A stretch of DNA of 64,000 nt from G963669295 sp963669295 (GTDB lineage Bacteria > Bacteroidota > Bacteroidia > Flavobacteriales_D > CALLUQ01): NCBI GenBank assembly GCA_963669295.1, contig OY769938.1, positions 2,232,001-2,296,000 of the forward strand, given 5' to 3'. Both the position numbers and the translations under genes were made by a program. The notes beneath the pieces are model-generated. The model worked only from the letters and a program-made list of their open reading frames with translations, did not search any database and was not told the DNA's origin. This document shows, one piece after another, positions 53,478 to 63,090 of the stretch (its first letter is position 1; the number at the start of each line of letters is the position of its first letter).

Positions 53478-54407
53478 CTATCGGTTATGCTGATTGGAGA
53501 TAGGGAAGTATTGCTCTACATCAAAACCATCAAAGTCATACCCTACTGAAATGTAATTGCCCTTACTACCTGTACACCGTTGTACATCGTACAACACCTG
53601 GGTGTAATCGCGATACTCTTTTACTTTGCGAATACTTACTTTACAGTTGGAATTAATGATGGGCGTTTGCTCGGTGGTAATGTGTTCGCCATACAACTTC
53701 AATGCATATTCAATCACGCCTAGCGAATCCAATACCCGTGTTACCTTAATATCCAGAATCATGTCTTCCAACAAATCTTTGCGCTCTTTGGCCAGGTCGG
53801 CATTGCGGTTGGTAGAAATCTCCTGCAAGTATTCCAGTTGCTTGATGTCGGCAAAAATATCTTCAACCGAAGCATAAGGCCCTTCACGGTCGGTTACTTT
53901 TTTAATCTCGGCACGTTGCTCGGCACTCACCCGCTCATAGTCGCTGATCAACGCATTCAATTCGCTTTGTGAAAACGGGTACTTCATGTAATAGTAAAAC
54001 TTTGTTGAGCCATCTTGCTTTACCTCTTCCCAATAAAAGTCTTCTACCTTATTCACCGAAATGCCTTTAATGGCTTCGAAATATTCTGAAGTAACCTCAG
54101 TGTTGGAGCTAAAATCGTCGATAAACGACGATACGTTGTTCACCGTTTCTTCGTTCGACGACATGGAGGAGGTTGAAACAACTTGCACAGCAATAGAGTT
54201 TACAATCTCTTCATTTACTTTCACCAATGCCCTCGATTGTGCTTCGTCGCGGCTGTAGGCTGCTCCTTTCGCAATGATGTACCCTTGCGCAATCGATTCG
54301 GTCCAACCTGGTTTCTTTTTGCTGCTTTTGTTCACCACTTTAGCACCGCCACAAGCTACAAGCAGGGTGGTCATTAAGCCAAATGCAATGAGGTAAAAAG
54401 GTTTCAT
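53478..54407 (-). CDS. LPP20-like lipoprotein
   Basis: A 309-residue lipoprotein: MKPFYLIAFGLMTTLLVACGG with the lipid Cys19. The pattern KKPGWTES ... GYIIAKGAAYSRDEAQSRALVKVNEEI is that of LPP20-type lipoproteins, where a short WxxS segment precedes a helix with Ala/Arg at each turn. The rest has a helical region and a C-terminal beta part with Cys pair. Convergent with hipA. Function unknown, probably outer membrane. Confidence 0.8.
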   Translation of the reverse strand: MKPFYLIAFGLMTTLLVACGGAKVVNKSSKKKPGWTESIAQGYIIAKGAAYSRDEAQSRALVKVNEEIVNSIAVQVVSTSSMSSNEETVNNVSSFIDDFSSNTEVTSEYFEAIKGISVNKVEDFYWEEVKQDGSTKFYYYMKYPFSQSELNALISDYERVSAEQRAEIKKVTDREGPYASVEDIFADIKQLEYLQEISTNRNADLAKERKDLLEDMILDIKVTRVLDSLGVIEYALKLYGEHITTEQTPIINSNCKVSIRKVKEYRDYTQVLYDVQRCTGSKGNYISVGYDFDGFDVEQYFPISNQHNR

Positions 54408-54583
54408 AGTTAATTTTTAGTCTTGGGAAACCAAATACTGTGCCCAAAAGACACGAAATGCTAAATTAAAAAACACATTGCCGTTTACCTACTTATTCTT
54501 CACCAATTTATTTTGTAGTAAAGTAAAAGCAACCATTTTGTATAATTTGTATCTTGCTCCCATCGAAAAAGAGGCTGCTCAAC

Positions 54584-55129
54584 GTGCAGGAAAACACCCA
54601 TAAAATAGAGGAACAGGAGTTGGTTGCCCAACTCAAGAAGAAAGATCAAAAAGCCATTGCGCTCTTGTACGATAATTATTCAGCAGCATTGTATGGTGTT
54701 GTTTTACGGGTAGTACAAAACGAAGCGGTGGCAGAAGACACCTTACAAGAGGTGTTTGTGAAAATATGGAAAAGCATCGATAACTATGACCGAAGCAAAG
54801 GACGTTTGTTTACATGGATGTTAAACATTGCTCGTAATTCGGCCATTGATGTATTGCGCTCCAAGGCCTACAAAAAGTCGGAAAAAGTCCAAAGCATTGA
54901 TAACACCGTATATGCTGAAAAGAATAGTGCTGTTCAGATAAACATCGATCTCATCGGCCTTCGGGAAAAAGTAGGTGCGTTAAAGCCCGACCTGAAGGAG
55001 GTGATTGATTTGGTGTACTTTGGTGGTTATACCCATAAAGAAGCTGCTGAAAAGCTGGAATTACCTTTGGGAACGGTAAAAACAAGGATTAAAATAGCCA
55101 TTCGTGAATTAAGAAATTTGATGGAATAG
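54584..55129 (+). CDS. ECF-type RNA polymerase sigma factor
   Basis: A 181-residue sigma factor. Region 2 holds NYSAALYGVVLRVVQNEAVAEDTLQEVFVKIWKSIDNY (written here in part) and the RLFTWMLNIARNSAIDVLR segment; region 4 holds LKEVIDLVYFGGYTHKEAAE and LPLGTVKTRIKIAIREL. The start is uncertain: the GTG at 54584 fits the family length better than the TTG at 54554. It overlaps the anti-sigma start by 1 bp. Confidence 0.93.
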   Translation: MQENTHKIEEQELVAQLKKKDQKAIALLYDNYSAALYGVVLRVVQNEAVAEDTLQEVFVKIWKSIDNYDRSKGRLFTWMLNIARNSAIDVLRSKAYKKSEKVQSIDNTVYAEKNSAVQINIDLIGLREKVGALKPDLKEVIDLVYFGGYTHKEAAEKLELPLGTVKTRIKIAIRELRNLME

Positions 55130-55938
55130 TGGATATACAAGCCTACATAGCATCAGGGGTCTTAGAAGATTATGCACTGGGAATGCTTACTGCCGAAGAA
55201 AGAGCAGCGGTAGAAGCGCATGCTGCACAGCATCCCGAAATTAAGGCCGAACTGGAAGCCATTGAATTGACCATGGAAAATTATGCCATGGCACATCAGG
55301 CAATTCCTTCCGACAAGGTAAAAACACAACTGCTGGCGCAAATTGGTGCAGAAGAAGACACTGCTAAGGTCATACCCATTCAACCAACAGTTGAAGCCAT
55401 AAAGCCGGGAGGGTTCTCAAAATGGATTGCAGCAGCAGCGGTATTGGCCTTTGTGCTCAGTATAGGCTACAACGTGATGCAAAGCAACCGCATGGAGGCC
55501 ATGCAACAAGAGCTGGCCGACCTTAATACCCAGCAAAATGTATTGCTGGGAGAATTAGGGCTCATGCGCGATAACTATGCAAAAGTAAAGGGCGATCTGG
55601 AGAAAATGCTGAGTCCGGAAGTAAAGCCGGTAATGCTGAGTGGAGAAGCGCACCATAAATGCTCTAAAGCACTGGTATATTGGAACACTGAAACCAAGGA
55701 AACCTATCTCAATGTAGAAATGCTGCCCGAACCACCCGAAAACATGCAATACCAACTATGGGCTTTTGTAGATGGGGAACCGGTTGACATGGGCGTATTC
55801 AGCTTCAATCCTAATCAACCCGAAATACACCCCATGAAACACATTGAAGGGGTAACAGCCTTTGCGGTTACATTAGAGCAAATGGGAGGAAGCACCCACC
55901 CCGACATGGACCAAATGTATGTGAAGGGAAGTGTTTAG
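55129..55938 (+). CDS. Anti-sigma factor, RskA-like
   Basis: A 269-residue membrane anti-sigma factor. The N-terminal part (GVLEDYALGMLTAEERAAVEAH) is the typical zinc-free ASD helix. A single TM helix (about 97-117) leads to a short coiled coil and a periplasmic RskA-like domain (KALVYWNTETKETYLNV, QLWAFVDGEPVDMGVF). It should hold the adjacent sigma factor at the membrane and release it on an envelope signal. The GTG start overlaps the sigma stop. Confidence 0.92.
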   Translation: MDIQAYIASGVLEDYALGMLTAEERAAVEAHAAQHPEIKAELEAIELTMENYAMAHQAIPSDKVKTQLLAQIGAEEDTAKVIPIQPTVEAIKPGGFSKWIAAAAVLAFVLSIGYNVMQSNRMEAMQQELADLNTQQNVLLGELGLMRDNYAKVKGDLEKMLSPEVKPVMLSGEAHHKCSKALVYWNTETKETYLNVEMLPEPPENMQYQLWAFVDGEPVDMGVFSFNPNQPEIHPMKHIEGVTAFAVTLEQMGGSTHPDMDQMYVKGSV

Positions 55939-55940
55939 CG

Positions 55941-56798
55941 ATGACAATGCCCAATCATAGCTGGGAGGCATTGTTAAAGCCAGGCACTGCAACTCAATAT
56001 TTCCAATGCCACCCACTGCCCATTTGGGAAAACACAACAGCATATACCCCCGTTAATGCATGGTGGATGGCGGAATTGTGCAGGCTGGTATACCGGCAGG
56101 AAGCCGATGAAATAGGAAACAAAGCAATACCACCCACCCGTAACAACGTATTGCAACAAGTGGGTTGGAACGAACAAGCCTTTATTTGTACGCAGCACAT
56201 ACAGGCCATGGTCGTAGCACATCAATCAACCACTGCCATAGTATTTAGAGGCACCGACGAATTGCGCGACTGGCTCACCAACATCAACACACTCCCTACC
56301 AGCTGGTTGGCAGGAGGAAAAGTACACCAGGGGTTTAAAAAAGACTTTGAAACCATAGCGCAACAACTTACCCCATACATAACAACAGGCCTTTACTTTA
56401 CCGGGCATAGCCTGGGAGGAGCATTGGCACAATTGGCTGCGTCTAAATGGGTGGATCAGGCTCCTGTTACCTATGCTTTTGGCAGCCCGCGTGTGGGCAA
56501 TAGCGATTTTGCAGAGGTGCTCAATGCTACCACATATCGAGTAATCAACTACACCGATATGGTAACGGAGTTGCCTCCCAAAGAATGGGGGTACGCACAT
56601 GCAGGCACTTGCTACTACCTATCTAAAACAGGTGCCTTGTGGGAAAACCCTTCTGATACAGCATTAAAGGAAGACCGCGAGCAGTGGAAAGACTTCATGC
56701 AGCACATTGCCAACATTGGTAAATGGGATACGCCCATACCACCACTGCACAACCACGCACTAATAAATTACGTAGCACGACTGGAGCAGCTGCTGTAA
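55941..56798 (+). CDS. Class 3 lipase family protein
   Basis: A 285-residue lipase of the Lipase_3 (fungal-type) family. AIVFRGTDELRDWLTNI precedes the elbow GHSLGGA (Ser157). The Asp is in INYTDMVTELPP and the His near the end (HNHALINYV). There is no signal peptide. It follows the anti-sigma gene by 2 bp and is probably part of the same transcript. Confidence 0.9.
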   Translation: MTMPNHSWEALLKPGTATQYFQCHPLPIWENTTAYTPVNAWWMAELCRLVYRQEADEIGNKAIPPTRNNVLQQVGWNEQAFICTQHIQAMVVAHQSTTAIVFRGTDELRDWLTNINTLPTSWLAGGKVHQGFKKDFETIAQQLTPYITTGLYFTGHSLGGALAQLAASKWVDQAPVTYAFGSPRVGNSDFAEVLNATTYRVINYTDMVTELPPKEWGYAHAGTCYYLSKTGALWENPSDTALKEDREQWKDFMQHIANIGKWDTPIPPLHNHALINYVARLEQLL

Positions 56799-56801
56799 AA
56801 A

Positions 56802-56826
56802 AAGTGCCCCGAAATGGAGCACCTAA
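56802..56826 (-). terminator. Terminator for the vWA gene
   Basis: Read on the minus strand, GTGCTCC ... GGGGCAC forms a short hairpin followed by a run of seven Ts, downstream of the vWA gene that ends at 56851. One mismatch in the stem; moderate support. Confidence 0.55.
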
Positions 56827-56850
56827 TGCAATAACATTGCCCATTACCAT

Positions 56851-58944
56851 TTAGTCGTTTTGCATCAGCGAAACAGTTTCTACCAACTTTACAAACTCGC
56901 TGCGATAACCCTCTATATCTTTTCCTTTAGCATGTTTAGCACGTTGGAGCAATTGCTGAAAACCCGCATTGCCCTTGTACTTAGAGTTGCGCAACAACAG
57001 TCCAAACTCAGCCACCGAAGTGGCAAACTTAAAGTTGTTCGATACCGGATGAATTTGAGTGGTTTGCAAGCTCTTTTTTATCAACCTGCTTTTGTGGCCA
57101 TTTGGTTTCTTGTAGCGAAACTTTACCGTTAAAATCTCATTGTTGTAGGTGTCGTCCAATACCGTACGTTGATATTTCAAGGGCTCTTCAGCAACCGTTT
57201 CGTTGGTGCCTGCCGGAATAATCTCATACAATGCCGTAACGGTATGGCCTGCACCAAGCTCTCCAGCATCTTTGGTGTCGTCATTAAAGTCGCGGTTGGC
57301 CAATAGGCGGTTTTCATAGCCAATCAACCGGTAGGCCTGTACTTTAGAAGGGTTAAACTCAATTTGAATCTTTACATCTTTGGCAATGGTTAACAAGGTG
57401 CCCCCCATCTCGGTGACCAACACTTTTTTTGCTTCCATAATATTATCGATGTACGAAAAGTTACCATTGCCATTGTCGGCAATCTTTTCCATTTTGGCAT
57501 CCTGGTAATTGCCCGTACCAAAGCCCAACACCGATAAAAACACCCCTTTGTTGCGCTTTTCTTCAATCAACTTTACCAACCCATCATCGTCCGAAAGCCC
57601 TACATTAAAATCACCATCGGTAGCTAAAATCACCCGGTTGTTGCCTTTTTTCATGAAATGCTTTTCCGCCATCTTATAGGCCAGTTCAATGCCTTCTCCA
57701 CCAGCAGTAGAGCCCCCTGCATTCAGGTTGTTCAAGGCATCCAAAATGTTGTCTTTATGGGCTCCCGAGGTAGGAGGCAGCACCACACCCGCAGCACCGG
57801 CATACACCACAATAGATACCCGATCTTCTTCACGCAACTCTTTCACCAATAGTTTAAAGGCCGACTTTAACAATGGCAACTTGTCAGCGTCTTCCATAGA
57901 GCCCGATACATCGAGCAAAAACACCAGGTTGTTGGCAGGCAACTCTTCCGCTTCCACCTTTTCACCCTGCAGTCCAATCATCACCATTTGGTGTTTGGCA
58001 TTCCAGGGACATTGCCCGTATTCGGTAGTGATGGAAAAAGGATGTGGCCCTTCGGGTTGAGGATAATTGTAATTGAAGTAATTGATCATTTCTTCAATCT
58101 TTACCGCATCAGGAGGGGGCAGCATACCATCGTTAATGAATCGTCGCATATTGCTGTATGCTGCACCATCCACATCAATAGAAAAGGTAGACACCGGCTC
58201 AGTAGTGGCAGTAATAAAATCGTTTTCAACAATAGGGGCATACGTTTCGGTGTTGACCCGCTCAAATCCACCTTGTGTGGGTTGGTCATAGCCCCAACCA
58301 TCTTTATTTTTCTCATCGTCAATAACCACGGTGTAAGTGCCATTACTTAGCCCTTGTTCTGTTCTGCCCATGGTAAAAGTTCCGCCCTCTACCAATTGCA
58401 ACTCGCCATTGTTATGGTAGTACACCTTCCCGTCTTTATCGGAGCCAGGCGACTCACCCCCTTCTGGCCCCCAATGATAGGTATAGGGTGGCGTACCCCC
58501 GGGGGCATTAATAATAGTGCCATCTGCAACCCTATAGTTGGCATTCTCCTTTTGAGAAAGCGGTTGCTGATTTTGTGCTACAGATGGTTCAGTAACTGGA
58601 TTATGAATGAGCTCCGTGCTGGTTTCTTGCTCTTCTATTGTAGCGGGGTTAAGGTTGTGTTGAAAAGAATAGGCATCCGTTGAGTCGGCCCTCAAAGAGT
58701 CGGGAATGGCATTTACAGCCAGTTGGTTTTCGTTCGATTGGCCGGGCCCTAAGAGTATATTTACCACATAACCAATGCCCAACAAAAGGGTAATGGCAGC
58801 AGCAATTTTTAGGTAAAAACCAACACGTCGTTTTTTTTCAGGCTGTAACGTTTGTTCAATATTGGCCCAAACATGGTCGCCCGGAACGTCGAGGTCCATG
58901 CTATTACGATGTATTTCTATATATTGATTAAGATCGAATTTCAT
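56851..58944 (-). CDS. vWA protein with anti-sigma-like N-terminus
   Basis: A 697-residue membrane protein. Residues 1-40 are cytoplasmic and helical (MKFDLNQYIEIHRNSMDLDV, WANIEQTLQPEKKRR), a TM helix follows (43-66), so the N-terminus looks like an RskA-type anti-sigma module. The periplasmic part has a low-complexity Pro/Gly segment, then an N-terminal YfbK-type vWF_A region (FSIDVDGAAYSNMRRFIN) and a von Willebrand A domain with the MIDAS motif DVSGS (Asp345), and a DUF3520-like C-terminus. The start at 58944 is chosen because it gives this topology; it overlaps the sigma gene by 17 bp. Confidence 0.87.
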   Translation of the reverse strand: MKFDLNQYIEIHRNSMDLDVPGDHVWANIEQTLQPEKKRRVGFYLKIAAAITLLLGIGYVVNILLGPGQSNENQLAVNAIPDSLRADSTDAYSFQHNLNPATIEEQETSTELIHNPVTEPSVAQNQQPLSQKENANYRVADGTIINAPGGTPPYTYHWGPEGGESPGSDKDGKVYYHNNGELQLVEGGTFTMGRTEQGLSNGTYTVVIDDEKNKDGWGYDQPTQGGFERVNTETYAPIVENDFITATTEPVSTFSIDVDGAAYSNMRRFINDGMLPPPDAVKIEEMINYFNYNYPQPEGPHPFSITTEYGQCPWNAKHQMVMIGLQGEKVEAEELPANNLVFLLDVSGSMEDADKLPLLKSAFKLLVKELREEDRVSIVVYAGAAGVVLPPTSGAHKDNILDALNNLNAGGSTAGGEGIELAYKMAEKHFMKKGNNRVILATDGDFNVGLSDDDGLVKLIEEKRNKGVFLSVLGFGTGNYQDAKMEKIADNGNGNFSYIDNIMEAKKVLVTEMGGTLLTIAKDVKIQIEFNPSKVQAYRLIGYENRLLANRDFNDDTKDAGELGAGHTVTALYEIIPAGTNETVAEEPLKYQRTVLDDTYNNEILTVKFRYKKPNGHKSRLIKKSLQTTQIHPVSNNFKFATSVAEFGLLLRNSKYKGNAGFQQLLQRAKHAKGKDIEGYRSEFVKLVETVSLMQND

Positions 58945-59485
58945 GATGTTTCTTTTTGAGTAGGGAAACTCGTAGCAACTTTTTAGCGCGATTGTGCTGC
59001 GACTTTGAAGTGGAGACACTTACATTCAAAATCGAGGCAATCTCCTGGTGGCTATACCCCTCAAGGCTGTATAGCGTAAAAATAGTTCGACACCCTGTTG
59101 GGAGAGCTTTAATAGCATGGTGCACCATTTCCGGACTGATACTGCCTTCTTCTGGTTCTTCCTCTGCTTCAGAGGGAATACCGTTGAGGGCTACAAAATC
59201 AAGCTGCTTTTGTTTGTTCAATAGGGTAATGCATTTGTTAACAACAATGCGCTTTAACCAGGCACCAAACGAAGATTTTTCCTCGTACTTATGCAAGTTG
59301 CGAAAGGCACTGATAAACGATTCCTGCAACACATCCTCCGCATCAGAAGTGGTGTTCATCATCCGTGTACAGATGTTGAACATCGCTGTTGAATACAAAC
59401 GATACAACTCGAACTGCGCCTTGGTGTCGCCACCTTTACACCGTTCAACAAGGTCCTTGTGAATATGTGCTACGTTGTCTCCCAA
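58928..59485 (-). CDS. ECF-type RNA polymerase sigma factor
   Basis: A 185-residue sigma factor with region 2 (AMFNICTRMMNTTSDAEDVLQ, AWLKRIVVNKCITLLNK) and region 4 (SLEGYSHQEIASILNVSVST, SKSQHNRAKKLL). It belongs to the subgroup of ECF factors common in Bacteroidota. It is upstream of, and overlaps, the vWA gene, whose N-terminus probably acts as its membrane anti-sigma factor. Confidence 0.94.
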   Translation of the reverse strand: MGDNVAHIHKDLVERCKGGDTKAQFELYRLYSTAMFNICTRMMNTTSDAEDVLQESFISAFRNLHKYEEKSSFGAWLKRIVVNKCITLLNKQKQLDFVALNGIPSEAEEEPEEGSISPEMVHHAIKALPTGCRTIFTLYSLEGYSHQEIASILNVSVSTSKSQHNRAKKLLRVSLLKKKHHEIRS

Positions 59486-59621
59486 AATGTGAATACTACC
59501 CTAAAGACTCATCAATTTTAAAAAGGTTGGAATTCGAGGCAACTTTTTTTTGAGCCCTTATTTAACCCTTCCTAAGTTACTACATCTTAATTTGTATATT
59601 CGTAATTGAACCAGGTCGCTC

Positions 59622-60611
59622 ATGGGTAAGCAACGACGCAAGAAAATCCAATGCCTTAATTGTGGGACAAAGTTGAATGAAACGGTCAACTTTTGTTCTA
59701 ATTGTGGGCAGGAAAACCACGATAGAAAAGTGCCGCTGAAATTTTTGTTGGGCGACTTTGCACGCGATTACTTTACCTTCGATTCCAAGTTCTTTCGCAG
59801 CATTGTGCCGTTGTTAATTAAACCAGGGTACCTTACTCGCAAATTTAATGAAGGCAAACGCACCGATTACATCCTGCCCATCAGGATGTATATCTTCATT
59901 AGCATTGTGTACTTTTTTGCATTGTCGCTTGACAGCCGGGAAACCAGTAGCACCAACTCTTCTGATTTAAACATGTTTTCGTTAAGTGCGGGGGTGCCAG
60001 ATGTTGGGGCAACTGAAGTTGATACTACTGAAGTAGTGCCCGACACGACGGCTTCCGATCTAAGCTTATCGCTAGATCAGGATGGAAAAGTAACAGGAGA
60101 AGGCATGGAGCAGATTATAGCACTGGTAGACGAAATTGGGTTTGAAGCGGCCCTCGATTCGATAGGCCTGGAGCAGGGGTCGTTCGACCGATTCCTGATT
60201 GGGCAAATGATAAAAATATCGTTGGGGCAAACCAACATGACTCAAATGTTGCGCAAAAACATTTCTATTATGATGTTTTTTCTCATGCCTTTTTTTGCGC
60301 TGCTGCTCAAATGGATGTTCCGAAAAAATAAACGCTACTACATCGAACACCTCATCTTTGCCTTTCACTTCCATTCATTTGTGTTTTTATTCAGCACCAT
60401 CTTCATTCTGTTTAGCCTCTACATCTACGATTTGCCAGGTATTATCTTAGTAGTTGTTGTATTGGGGTACTTGTACATTGCCTTACATAATGTATACCAA
60501 CGCAAAGCATTGGCCACCATCTACAAATACTTGTTGCTTAATATTACCTACCTAATTTCCATTACCCTCGCCATGTTAATTACAGTATTCATTACGCTAT
60601 CGATGGTTTAG
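59622..60611 (+). CDS. DUF3667-like membrane protein
   Basis: A 329-residue protein. An N-terminal zinc ribbon (CLNCGTKLNETVNFCSNCGQ) is followed by the conserved LLGDFARDYFTFDSKFFRSI and VPLLIKPGYLTRKFNEGKR block. About five TM helices follow (near 90-105, 205-225, 242-265, 271-291, 300-325). It is followed after 1 bp by a paralogue. Function unknown. Confidence 0.85.
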   Translation: MGKQRRKKIQCLNCGTKLNETVNFCSNCGQENHDRKVPLKFLLGDFARDYFTFDSKFFRSIVPLLIKPGYLTRKFNEGKRTDYILPIRMYIFISIVYFFALSLDSRETSSTNSSDLNMFSLSAGVPDVGATEVDTTEVVPDTTASDLSLSLDQDGKVTGEGMEQIIALVDEIGFEAALDSIGLEQGSFDRFLIGQMIKISLGQTNMTQMLRKNISIMMFFLMPFFALLLKWMFRKNKRYYIEHLIFAFHFHSFVFLFSTIFILFSLYIYDLPGIILVVVVLGYLYIALHNVYQRKALATIYKYLLLNITYLISITLAMLITVFITLSMV

Positions 60612-60612
60612 T

Positions 60613-61524
60613 ATGGCAAAGGATCGGAGGAAGAAAGAAACATGCCCCAATTGTAAGGAAACAATAGGAGCAGCTAACTTTTGCTCCAATTGCGGGCAGG
60701 AGAATACCAGTAAACGTGCATCGTTAAAGTACATTTTCAACGACTTCTTAGGCGATTACTTTACGTTCGACTCCAAACTGTTGAGCAGCATTGTTCCGCT
60801 AATCGTTAAACCTGGATTTTTAACCCTTGAATTCATTAATGAGCGCAGGGCCAGATACATTCCACCGTTGCGCATGTACTTGTTCATCAGCATCGTATAT
60901 TTCTTTGTCACCTCCTTTCCGCACCAGGTACCGGAGCCATTAACCCCAGAACAGTGGGGAGAGCAAGTCATCACTTTTGAACGGGTAGATGTAGCGCAAA
61001 CGGCTGTTACTACTACCTTTCAAGAGGTATCTGAAGGAGTTGATAGCCTGGGGGTAGATGGTTACATTCAATCGTTAGACATCAAAAATGGACTGGCGGT
61101 TTTTATTGCCAAAGCACAAATCAAAGGCATTCAAGAAGACAATAGCATTGACGATCGTGTGCAAAAAGGTTTCTCGCTCATGATGTTCCTACTCATGCCC
61201 TTCTTTGGATGGGTGCTCAAATGGTTTTACGGACGTAAATTCAATTACTACATCGATCACCTGGTGTTTTCTTTCCACTTTCACTCCTTCTTATTTTTGT
61301 TCAGCAGCGTGTATTGGTTAGCAGCATTGTTTACGGTCGATTTTTACGACAAATACATTGTATTAGCTGTAGCGGCTATTTATTTGTTCATCGCTATGCT
61401 GAAAGCTTATGGAGAAAGCGTTGGCCGAACAGTGTGGAAATTTTTGCTGGTATCGCTCATTTACATGCTGATCTTCATTATGACTTTTGCCACTACATTA
61501 ATTATTTCAATTGCAACCTATTAG
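60613..61524 (+). CDS. DUF3667-like membrane protein
   Basis: A 303-residue paralogue of the preceding gene with the same layout: zinc ribbon (CPNCKETIGAANFCSNCGQ), the block YIFNDFLGDYFTFDSKLLSS and IVKPGFLTLEFINERRARYI, and several TM helices. The acidic loop between the first and second TM is different. The pair probably arose by duplication and may form a complex. Confidence 0.85.
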   Translation: MAKDRRKKETCPNCKETIGAANFCSNCGQENTSKRASLKYIFNDFLGDYFTFDSKLLSSIVPLIVKPGFLTLEFINERRARYIPPLRMYLFISIVYFFVTSFPHQVPEPLTPEQWGEQVITFERVDVAQTAVTTTFQEVSEGVDSLGVDGYIQSLDIKNGLAVFIAKAQIKGIQEDNSIDDRVQKGFSLMMFLLMPFFGWVLKWFYGRKFNYYIDHLVFSFHFHSFLFLFSSVYWLAALFTVDFYDKYIVLAVAAIYLFIAMLKAYGESVGRTVWKFLLVSLIYMLIFIMTFATTLIISIATY

Positions 61525-61527
61525 CAC

Positions 61528-62589
61528 ATGGAGAAAGACTTTTTAATTGTTGGGCAAGGATTGGCAGGAACGGTGCTTGCGTACCTGTTAACAAAAGCAG
61601 GGAAACGGGTAATGGTGGTAGATAATGCACACAAGCAAGCAGCATCTAAAATTGCCGCAGGCCTTTATAATCCAGTAGTATTTAGAAGGTTAGGAAAAAC
61701 GTGGAAAGCAGATGCGCTCATCCCCTTTGCAGAACAATTTTATCAAATATTCCAACAAGAATTAGGGGTAGAAATTCTTTCCTCTAACGAAATTGTGCGA
61801 TTGTTTTCTAGCATAGAAGAGCAAAACAATTGGATGGCCAAAAGCGCTTCCGAATCCTTCAATCATTTCATTACTGATAAAGAATATGAAGGGGTGAAAA
61901 CCAATGGGCTGTACAACGAGCACGGACATGGTGTGGTAACCGGAGCAGGAAGAGTGCGCATTGGCAGGATGGTGAAAAAATACCGGGAACAGTTAAACAA
62001 GCAAATGCAATTAGCAGAAGAACCGTTTGAATTTGATGCATTGGAGTTGGAAGAAGATAGTGCCATATACAAAGGAATGAAAGTAAAGAAGGTTGTTTTT
62101 TGTGAAGGAGCTCAGGCGGCAAAAAACCCCTATTTCAACTGGCTGCCATGGAACCTGGCCAAAGGAGAAGTACTCAAAGTTCGTATGCCTAACCTTGAAT
62201 TAAACAAGGTCATCAACAAAGGGTTTTTTATTCTCCCATTAGAAGATGACGAATATAAAATTGGATCCACCTTTAGCTGGAAAGACCTTAGCAACAAACC
62301 TACAGAAGCGGCAAAAGAAGAATTGCTACAGAAGTTAAGAGGAGTAATAGATGTACCAGTAGAAGTATTGAAACAGCAAGCTGGGGTACGCCCTACCGTA
62401 AGCGACCGTCGACCCTACCTGGGTTTACACCCCAAACACCCTGCATTAGCCATATTTAACGGATTGGGAACAAAGGGTGTGATTCTAGCTCCCTACTTTG
62501 CTAACCAAATGATGGATTTTCTTGTTTCGGGCACGAAAATTGATGATGAGGTAAACATTAACCGACACCTTGATCGCTTTAACCAATAA
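61528..62589 (+). CDS. FAD-dependent oxidoreductase (DAO family)
   Basis: A 353-residue flavoprotein. The dinucleotide-binding motif VGQGLAGTVLAYLL lies right at the N-terminus, followed by MVVDNAHKQAASKIAAGLYNPV, and the C-terminal QAGVRPTVSDRRPYLG ... NGLGTKGVILAPY is typical of D-amino-acid-oxidase-like proteins (compare ThiO and MnmC-C). It lies 3 bp after the DUF3667 gene. The substrate is unknown. Confidence 0.9.
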   Translation: MEKDFLIVGQGLAGTVLAYLLTKAGKRVMVVDNAHKQAASKIAAGLYNPVVFRRLGKTWKADALIPFAEQFYQIFQQELGVEILSSNEIVRLFSSIEEQNNWMAKSASESFNHFITDKEYEGVKTNGLYNEHGHGVVTGAGRVRIGRMVKKYREQLNKQMQLAEEPFEFDALELEEDSAIYKGMKVKKVVFCEGAQAAKNPYFNWLPWNLAKGEVLKVRMPNLELNKVINKGFFILPLEDDEYKIGSTFSWKDLSNKPTEAAKEELLQKLRGVIDVPVEVLKQQAGVRPTVSDRRPYLGLHPKHPALAIFNGLGTKGVILAPYFANQMMDFLVSGTKIDDEVNINRHLDRFNQ

Positions 62590-62617
62590 GACGGGAAGGG
62601 GCGCATTTAATCAATAT

Positions 62618-62965
62618 ATGAAGCAACAATTCTACGCACTTTTTAGCTTGTTCATGTTATGCTTACTGGCCACTACAACACAAGCACAATCCATCTACCC
62701 GGTAAAATATCAATCGCAAGCAGATGTAAAAGTATATGTTGTAAAGTACGAGTCGCAATGCGACTTGAAAGTGTATATGGTCAATTATGAATCGCAGGCA
62801 TCAGGGAACGATGGCAACTGGTTTACAGTGAAGTACGAATCACAAGCCGATAAAACAGTATTCTTTGTCGACTACGAATCGCAAGCAGATTTAAAGATCT
62901 TTTATGTCGATTATCAATCGCAAGCAGGTTGGCGTAACACCTCGAAAAAACACTTGATGTACTGA
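62618..62965 (+). CDS. DUF6150-like tandem-repeat secreted protein
   Basis: A 115-residue protein with a signal peptide (MKQQFYALFSLFMLCLLATT). The mature part is six copies of a short beta repeat (VKYQSQADVKVYV, VKYESQCDLKVYM, VNYESQAS, VKYESQADKTVFF, VDYESQADLKIFY, VDYQSQAG). The SQAD core looks like the DUF6150 pattern. It is short and self-similar, like a small beta-solenoid. The ATG at 62618 opens on the signal peptide. Function unknown. Confidence 0.8.
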   Translation: MKQQFYALFSLFMLCLLATTTQAQSIYPVKYQSQADVKVYVVKYESQCDLKVYMVNYESQASGNDGNWFTVKYESQADKTVFFVDYESQADLKIFYVDYQSQAGWRNTSKKHLMY

Positions 62966-63090
62966 CCCAACAATTGTTCGCTAGCTACTCAACACACAAA
63001 ATCAGCTAACAATTCCAACCTTTTTAAACCTTTTGAGTCTTTAGGTGTACAGGGAATTAAATCGAACAATAAAATAACTAACTTATCGGT

